Assembly (NCBI GenBank): GCA_026182355.1
Contig: JAPFBL010000068.1
Span: 10,143,001 to 10,207,000 of the forward strand
Direction: 5' to 3'
DNA length: 64,000 nt
Source of the DNA: Hermatobates lingyangjiaoensis
Taxonomy: Eukaryota > Arthropoda > Insecta > Hemiptera > Hermatobatidae
Shown: positions 58,616 through 64,000 of the stretch, piece after piece
Layout: every line of letters starts with the position of its first letter
How positions within the stretch are numbered: position 1 is the stretch's first letter
Translations under genes and position numbers: made by a program
Notes under the pieces: model-generated
Seen by the model: the letters and a program-made list of their open reading frames with translations, nothing else
What the model was told of the DNA's origin: nothing
Database searches by the model: none

Positions 58616-61600
58616 ACCCTAGATAGGCCAAAACGACGGTCTTCTTTACTATATGAATAGGAGAATGGAACAAAACCGATGACATGACTCCACGTCAAAA
58701 ACATCAACCTGACCTGTTGACATCATGGTATCATCAAAACTTCAAGGTATAAATCAGTCAGTGTGAGTCTATTATTAATCACCTGCTCTGACAGCTTATC
58801 TGGGCTAAAATGATGTGTCGCTCATATCATATGTCTATGGTGGCATAATGAACTTCATCAACCTAATGGAGCTCATAGTATATCTAATCACTGTATAGAA
58901 AATAACATGGCTGCATGGAACATGATTCAGAGATACAATTTTTCAAAAGGGTTATCATCAATCCACTCAAAAGTTTTCTCGGACAAAGAGGGGTAAAAAG
59001 ATATCCTCCTCAATTAACTATTTAAAATATAATGTCAACAAAAAAAACAACAAAATATATAAGCAATACTGCTAAATTCCTTTGAGCTTACTTAAAATAA
59101 GAAAATAATTTAAAATCTGAAGGCCACTTTTACTCTAAATTCACCAGAAAACTATTTCCAATTCTCGGTAAAATTTCATTAGCGAACCTTAAGTAAAGGT
59201 ACTTTACATCGATTACCAGGCAAGCTAATCAGGTGTCAAGACCTGACAAATTGATGTGAAAGTAAGAATAGGTAATGCTGAGAGATGAATGGAATGTGCA
59301 CCAGTTAGAATGCAAGTTCAATGACATCCAGGATCATGCGAAAGATAAAACCTTGTTTTATATTACTTTCTCAAAAATGTTTTCACGAAGTAATATTCTG
59401 ATCAAATTGAAATAAACTGTATATCTAACTTTTCTTTGTAGCTAAGCTTAGGTCATACAGACTTCAGAGTTTCACAGATGAAAGCAAAATATCAAGAAAA
59501 CAAAGAGAACCAACAGTCAATTGCAACTGCAATCTAACATGTCTTGTCGTCATTCAGAATCTTATGCTTGCAAAACAGAGAAAATATCAACACTCATGTC
59601 CCACATTTTCAAATTAATAATAGAATTAATTTATTCAATTGCTGGTATAACACACAATTTTTAATTTGCACTTTTCAGAACCGCTAATCACTTTCTCTTC
59701 AGAAGGATTTGAAAGACAGTTTTCATATAGATAAGGCTTTTACGCCCGTGCTGAAGCCAAAATGGACGAATCTTCAGTACTAGTAGTGGGTAGTCTATCA
59801 GTGGACAGCACCAGACCTCAATTTGAACATTACTGATCATTATTATTCATTGAAATAAGTAAATATTTTACTCAAGTACAACATGCTGTGATTATTCAGA
59901 AATGAAATAACAGGTTGCAACGTCATTTGCAGATTGCAAAAATAAACAAAAGAAATTTCTTTTAACTACAAGAAATGTAAGATTCTGGTATTAGAATTAA
60001 CCGATTGATTCGAAAGATTATCATCATTTAAGCAAACAAAATTTATGAAAAGTTATACTAGGGTAAATTATTTCAAATTTTCACTTAAATACAAATTATT
60101 ATATAGTATATTATATTTATATATTATAATAAATAAAAACAGTTCAACATACTGTTACTGTCACCGTTTAAATTCCTGTCGATTCAAGGTGTTAAAGTTT
60201 ACCTTCAAACTCAGCTGCTAAGATACAGTGCTTCACAATTCAGTTTTTAAGGAAATTCTACCTAAATGGGTAACAATACCGCCGAATCCGTTACTTAACT
60301 AAAGTAACTCCACTAAATGTCGTAATTAAGTAACTGATAGCACTGAGATGGAACAGCAAGCTCAATAACAATTGCGCACTTACTTAAGGAGTACTTATAT
60401 AAAAAAAAATCAAATTTTAGCAATTTTCAAGAAATTTGTCCATACAACTTCGATTGATTCGATTATGAAATCACTTTATCCTATTCCTATCCTTTAGTCG
60501 TAAGGATTCAACAACTTTCACAACTCAGATAAAGTTTGTTGAAGTTTTGAGGAGTACACTAACAAAATAGATACAAGTTGAATAAGGGAGAGCAGGGGAG
60601 GAGGGTGAGTCGACAAGCAGGGTGAGTCAGTGAAGGTCGTATTACACTGCCTTCACCCACTTCTGCCACCACCCTGCCTTCGACACGGCGCCTGGACTGA
60701 ACCAGTCCACAAATATCAGCCAATTGCAATTGAAATAAATAGACTGGAAAATAGTCAATTTGCTTTAAAAACTTGACAACAAATTGAAGCAGTATCATCT
60801 ATACCACGGAGTAAAAATGAACCCACTAGAGATGAGGTAGTGGGTTCCATTAACAACAGAAGGAGTCACCTATTTTGTATTAGTTGTGAGTGGCCTTCAG
60901 CTGAAATACGCCTCATTGTTATAACACTGCGATCTGAAATCAAAGCTGTTTACAGGAAATTTGCCATATGTAAAAGGTCAACCGCTGACTGTTCACTGGT
61001 TAACTAAAGAGAGTCACTGTTTGACTCATAATCACATATTTTAAAACATCAGATTCATCAAACTAAACGAGACAGTGGCAGAATGAACATCACTTAACAT
61101 ACTACTGGAAACTTAAAACAGAGCTTAACGCCCTTGACATTTCAACTTGCGCTTCGAGTAGAAAGCAGCTGTTCTCCAACTTAACCATTCCAGTTGTAAA
61201 CAGTTAAAACAGGTTAACCAAATGTTTTTCAGGTGTCCAAATAATGGCAAAAGATAAAATATTAGTCACAAGAAAAGATGATGCACAGGACTTTTCCGGC
61301 TGATACTTGCGTTTTGAATTTCTTTCGCATATGTTAGCTGGTGCACTTGCATTCAAGCTTTGTATTTTAAATTGCGGTTCAAAACGGTGTATCCAAGTTT
61401 GAACAGACGTTAAAATCTTGTTGATTAAAGGGACACCTGCCTATTCAAGTCTTTACACAGTCTGAATAATGTTTCTTGCATTTTTGAGCTAACTCTTTCA
61501 GAACGCACCTTGCACTCTTTTTATTTACGAGTAATGGCTCATCAACTCTTGTATCAAAAAATAGGAGCTGAAACTTCAACATCAGGTGTTTTCTCTTAGT

Positions 61601-64000
61601 TCAAGCCAGTCATGATAGCCTAAAATCAAAAGTACAACACTCATTCTTGTTCTTTGAAAAGTAACTAATTTAAGAAGGCCTTAAACCTTTGCCCATTATC
61701 AATTCTTGCGGTGAATACTTCTTTTATAGTGTCACATTTTTATAGTGAATTTTTCTTTCACAATATACATATAAAATTTAAAAACACTAACAAATTTAAT
61801 AACAAAATAATTATACGGTTTATCAAAGAATTTATATAGCCAACTCGGAAAATCCAATTCCTACGGTTCTCGGCATTTAGACAAAGATTTCTAATTTCGC
61901 AGCATACGAATTCTTTGAAAATTTATTCAAAGACGAATGCTTTGTTTAATACGTCTTGAGTGATTTGATTCCTAAATCGACGTGGCTTCTCACAGGTATT
62001 GTGAAATTTTATATCATTAAAATTTATATATTTTTCAAATCAAAATGTAAAGATTCCGAATGAAAAAACAGAAGAAAAAAATCAACAAAACCTGACTTAT
62101 TACACTTAAACATTCATCATACACTTAGAAGAAGTTGTTTGTTTGAATGAGAAATAGAAACATTGCTTTATTGATTATATGTATTTTAGGTAGAATACTT
62201 CTCCTCTGATCACGAAATATCGGTCTGATTTTGTTGTTGTTTTGTGTGATTTTTTTCTGTTTCTTTAGTTTTTGTACATGGAAATCGGGATAGTTAAAAT
62301 AGTAGCACAACACTGAATGACAGATAATAAGGAAGTAATCATGTTGGCACTAAGTGGAACATGAAAGAGGCTGAGGGTTAGTCACTGTCGGGGCTGCAGT
62401 GGCAAGGACATGCAAGCCACCTTGCAAAAGGAAGATCAGCCGACACCGCAAGGACTTGGGCTGATGTTTCCTTGTCCAGCATAGCACTTCTATTTCAGAT
62501 CAATAGAATTCACGCTTGTCAAGAATAAAAATAATCCTGTTTTCTTGACATTGAAGTAACTACAATTCGGTTCACTTCTTAATATTAATTTTAACTTAAC
62601 TTAGTTAGTTAGTTAATTAAAACTTGATCCAAGAATTATTTTAATTAATTTAATTCATTGATGTTGTTGAATAATGCAATAACTACAAAAGTGAAAAAAT
62701 AAAGGACTAACATTTAAAAAACATTAACGATATATTAAGGTTTTTCCGAAAATGGTATCATTAGAAATATAATTCCAGTTACACAATTAGACACTCCAAA
62801 GATTTCTACCCAATGAAATTCTGTAAAGCCAAATTTAGGGCATCCTAAAGTATGATGTATCAAAAATTGCCCAATAGGCTACGAGTGTTTTCGTCAGAAA
62901 AGCACCTCGATCTGTTCTAAACTATTCCTGTTTACATTTTCCTTAATAGTTATGATAAGTGTTGTTCTTCAATACATTTTCATTCTATCTTTCTATTTAG
63001 GGTGAATGTATTCTGCAGTCTTTTACTTACCAGTATTTACTCATTGGATCAGCCTCAGGTTGTCATGAGTGGTCAGCTGCCCTTCACTTGAGACAAATCA
63101 TGAGTAATAATTCTGTTTTTGAGTACCTCATATTTCTCTCTAACAAAGACGTGTTGTGTAGTTATACCATTCTGAATAAGAGAATACAGGTTCGTGAAAA
63201 TAACCAAGTTCCAAGTAGAGATTCATTTGGTTAGTCTATTTTCAGCAACAGTTAAAAGAGTAGACTAAGAGTTAAGAGTTTCAAACAAACGGTGAGTTCG
63301 AATGAATGACTCAGAGTGAACCAAAATATAATGTATTTATAAAAGAGTACGATAAGAGAAGGGAGAATGAAGTAATAGGGACTGTAAAGAATGAGTCATG
63401 AAAATAGGGTGAATCAGGGGATGGAGGGCAGAGAACATGAAGCGAGGGCATGAATGGTAAGGTAGGGTGACTCAGGCTGATCGATAGTACCTAGCTGAAT
63501 CAGGAAGTCCCCAGGGAATCTAGGGGTTAGCGGTCATGCCGTGGCCGTCCTAGCCTCTTCCTTCAGACAAAAACATTTACTCATACAGACAAAAACAATA
63601 TTACTGTTTATATAATTCAATATATAAGTAAGTTATGTACAAAAGATACAATGAAACATTATAACCTTATATTTCATATTCCTTGATTATTTGCACTGTA
63701 ATCAAGAATTGTATACATTCTCATAAATAGTCACAGGTGGATCCCTTAGTCCTCCTTTAATGAGTTCTGCAAGGTTCAGATTTGAGATTGCATCCCAGTG
63801 ATTATACACACATCTTAATGAGCTTGTTGAACGTTACTTCTCCTGTTACACTACGTCTCTTACAGGAGAACATAACTTTTGTTCCAATAGCTAGAGGATC
63901 TCTTACATAGTTTATGTGACCTTCTTCTACAATGAAGATTTAATGCAAAGTTTCCCGTTTAAAACTTGAAAATATTCAAGCCTATATAATATGTTTGAAA

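Larger units (their letters stand above)
31625..64000 (-). other. Cip4 5' intron, more than 32 kb, upstream coding exon not found
   Basis: No exon encoding the expected initiator segment (MSWGTELWDQ-like) was found on the minus strand to the right edge. The region holds Helitron copy 2, two Penelope-like fragments, non-LTR remains, a 226-bp tandem duplication and hammerhead units. In 31640-38300, 41060-43500, 46020-47130, 47590-50110, 50700-53540, 55640-57920 and 58620-64000 I recognise no gene. These hold AT-rich sequence, poly-A 32486-32505, poly-C 56942-56962 and small GC-richer patches (37780-37900, 60600-60720, 62380-62490, 63420-63560) of unknown nature. Unrelated genes could be hidden if their exons are short. 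Confidence 0.6.

Noticed and set aside
1..64000. CRISPR array, operon, phage or bacterial defence system
   Set aside because: No spaced direct repeats of CRISPR type, no prokaryotic gene packing and no ribosome-binding sites; the window is eukaryotic intron sequence.

Overview
The window looks like a long, AT-rich, intron-dominated piece of an arthropod (probably insect) nuclear genome. The evidence is spliced minus-strand exons of one conserved animal gene, a tRNA-derived SINE ending in a short run of the arthropod telomere-type unit CCTAA, and decayed Helitron, mariner, hAT, RNase H-type non-LTR and Penelope-like elements. No bacterial-style gene organisation is present and almost every open reading frame over 60 codons is a chance ORF or a transposon relic. 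The exact species cannot be told from the sequence.

The one host gene is a Cip4/TOCA family (FNBP1, TRIP10, FNBP1L) F-BAR membrane-remodelling adaptor on the minus strand. It enters from beyond the right edge. Seven exons are seen, in transcript order: 31624-31574, 21315-21168, 17795-17538, 15842-15657, 11476-11256, 3438-3311 and 2677-2471. They encode most of the F-BAR domain, the linker and the HR1 (Cdc42/Rho-binding) coiled coil. Splice phases agree at every junction except one (11256 to 3438), which needs an unseen exon of 3n+1 bases. The initiator exon lies to the right of the window or was not recognised. The SH3 exon is probably left of the window.

The introns are full of repeats. 1-600: mariner-type transposase relic. 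4980-5670: mariner-like helix-turn-helix relic beside a 57-bp minisatellite with a three-unit higher-order period. 7637-8805 and 39925-about 41050: two Helitron-derived elements with the same internal deletion. 18731-19060 and other places: SINE copies. 22678-23097: hAT element with a perfect 8-bp target duplication. 27540-29270, 44600-45575, 50112-50640 and 54620-55264: minus-strand non-LTR retrotransposon remains (reverse transcriptase and RNase H). 39035-39470 and 53984-54512: two different Penelope-like element (PLE) GIY-YIG endonuclease ends.

The most interesting layer is RNA. Each PLE GIY-YIG end is followed, on the same strand, by a hammerhead-ribozyme-like core. The same core (CUGANGA, short stem II, GAAA, a self-complementary helix III, then a strand matching the bases just before CUGANGA) recurs in at least four sequence families here, several inside long inverted repeats. 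The palindromic helix III differs between families (AGAUCU, ACCGGU, AAUU, AUAU) but stays self-complementary, the pattern expected of type I hammerheads that cleave as dimers. Some copies look intact at the core, while others have lost a defined catalytic base or the whole CUGANGA box.
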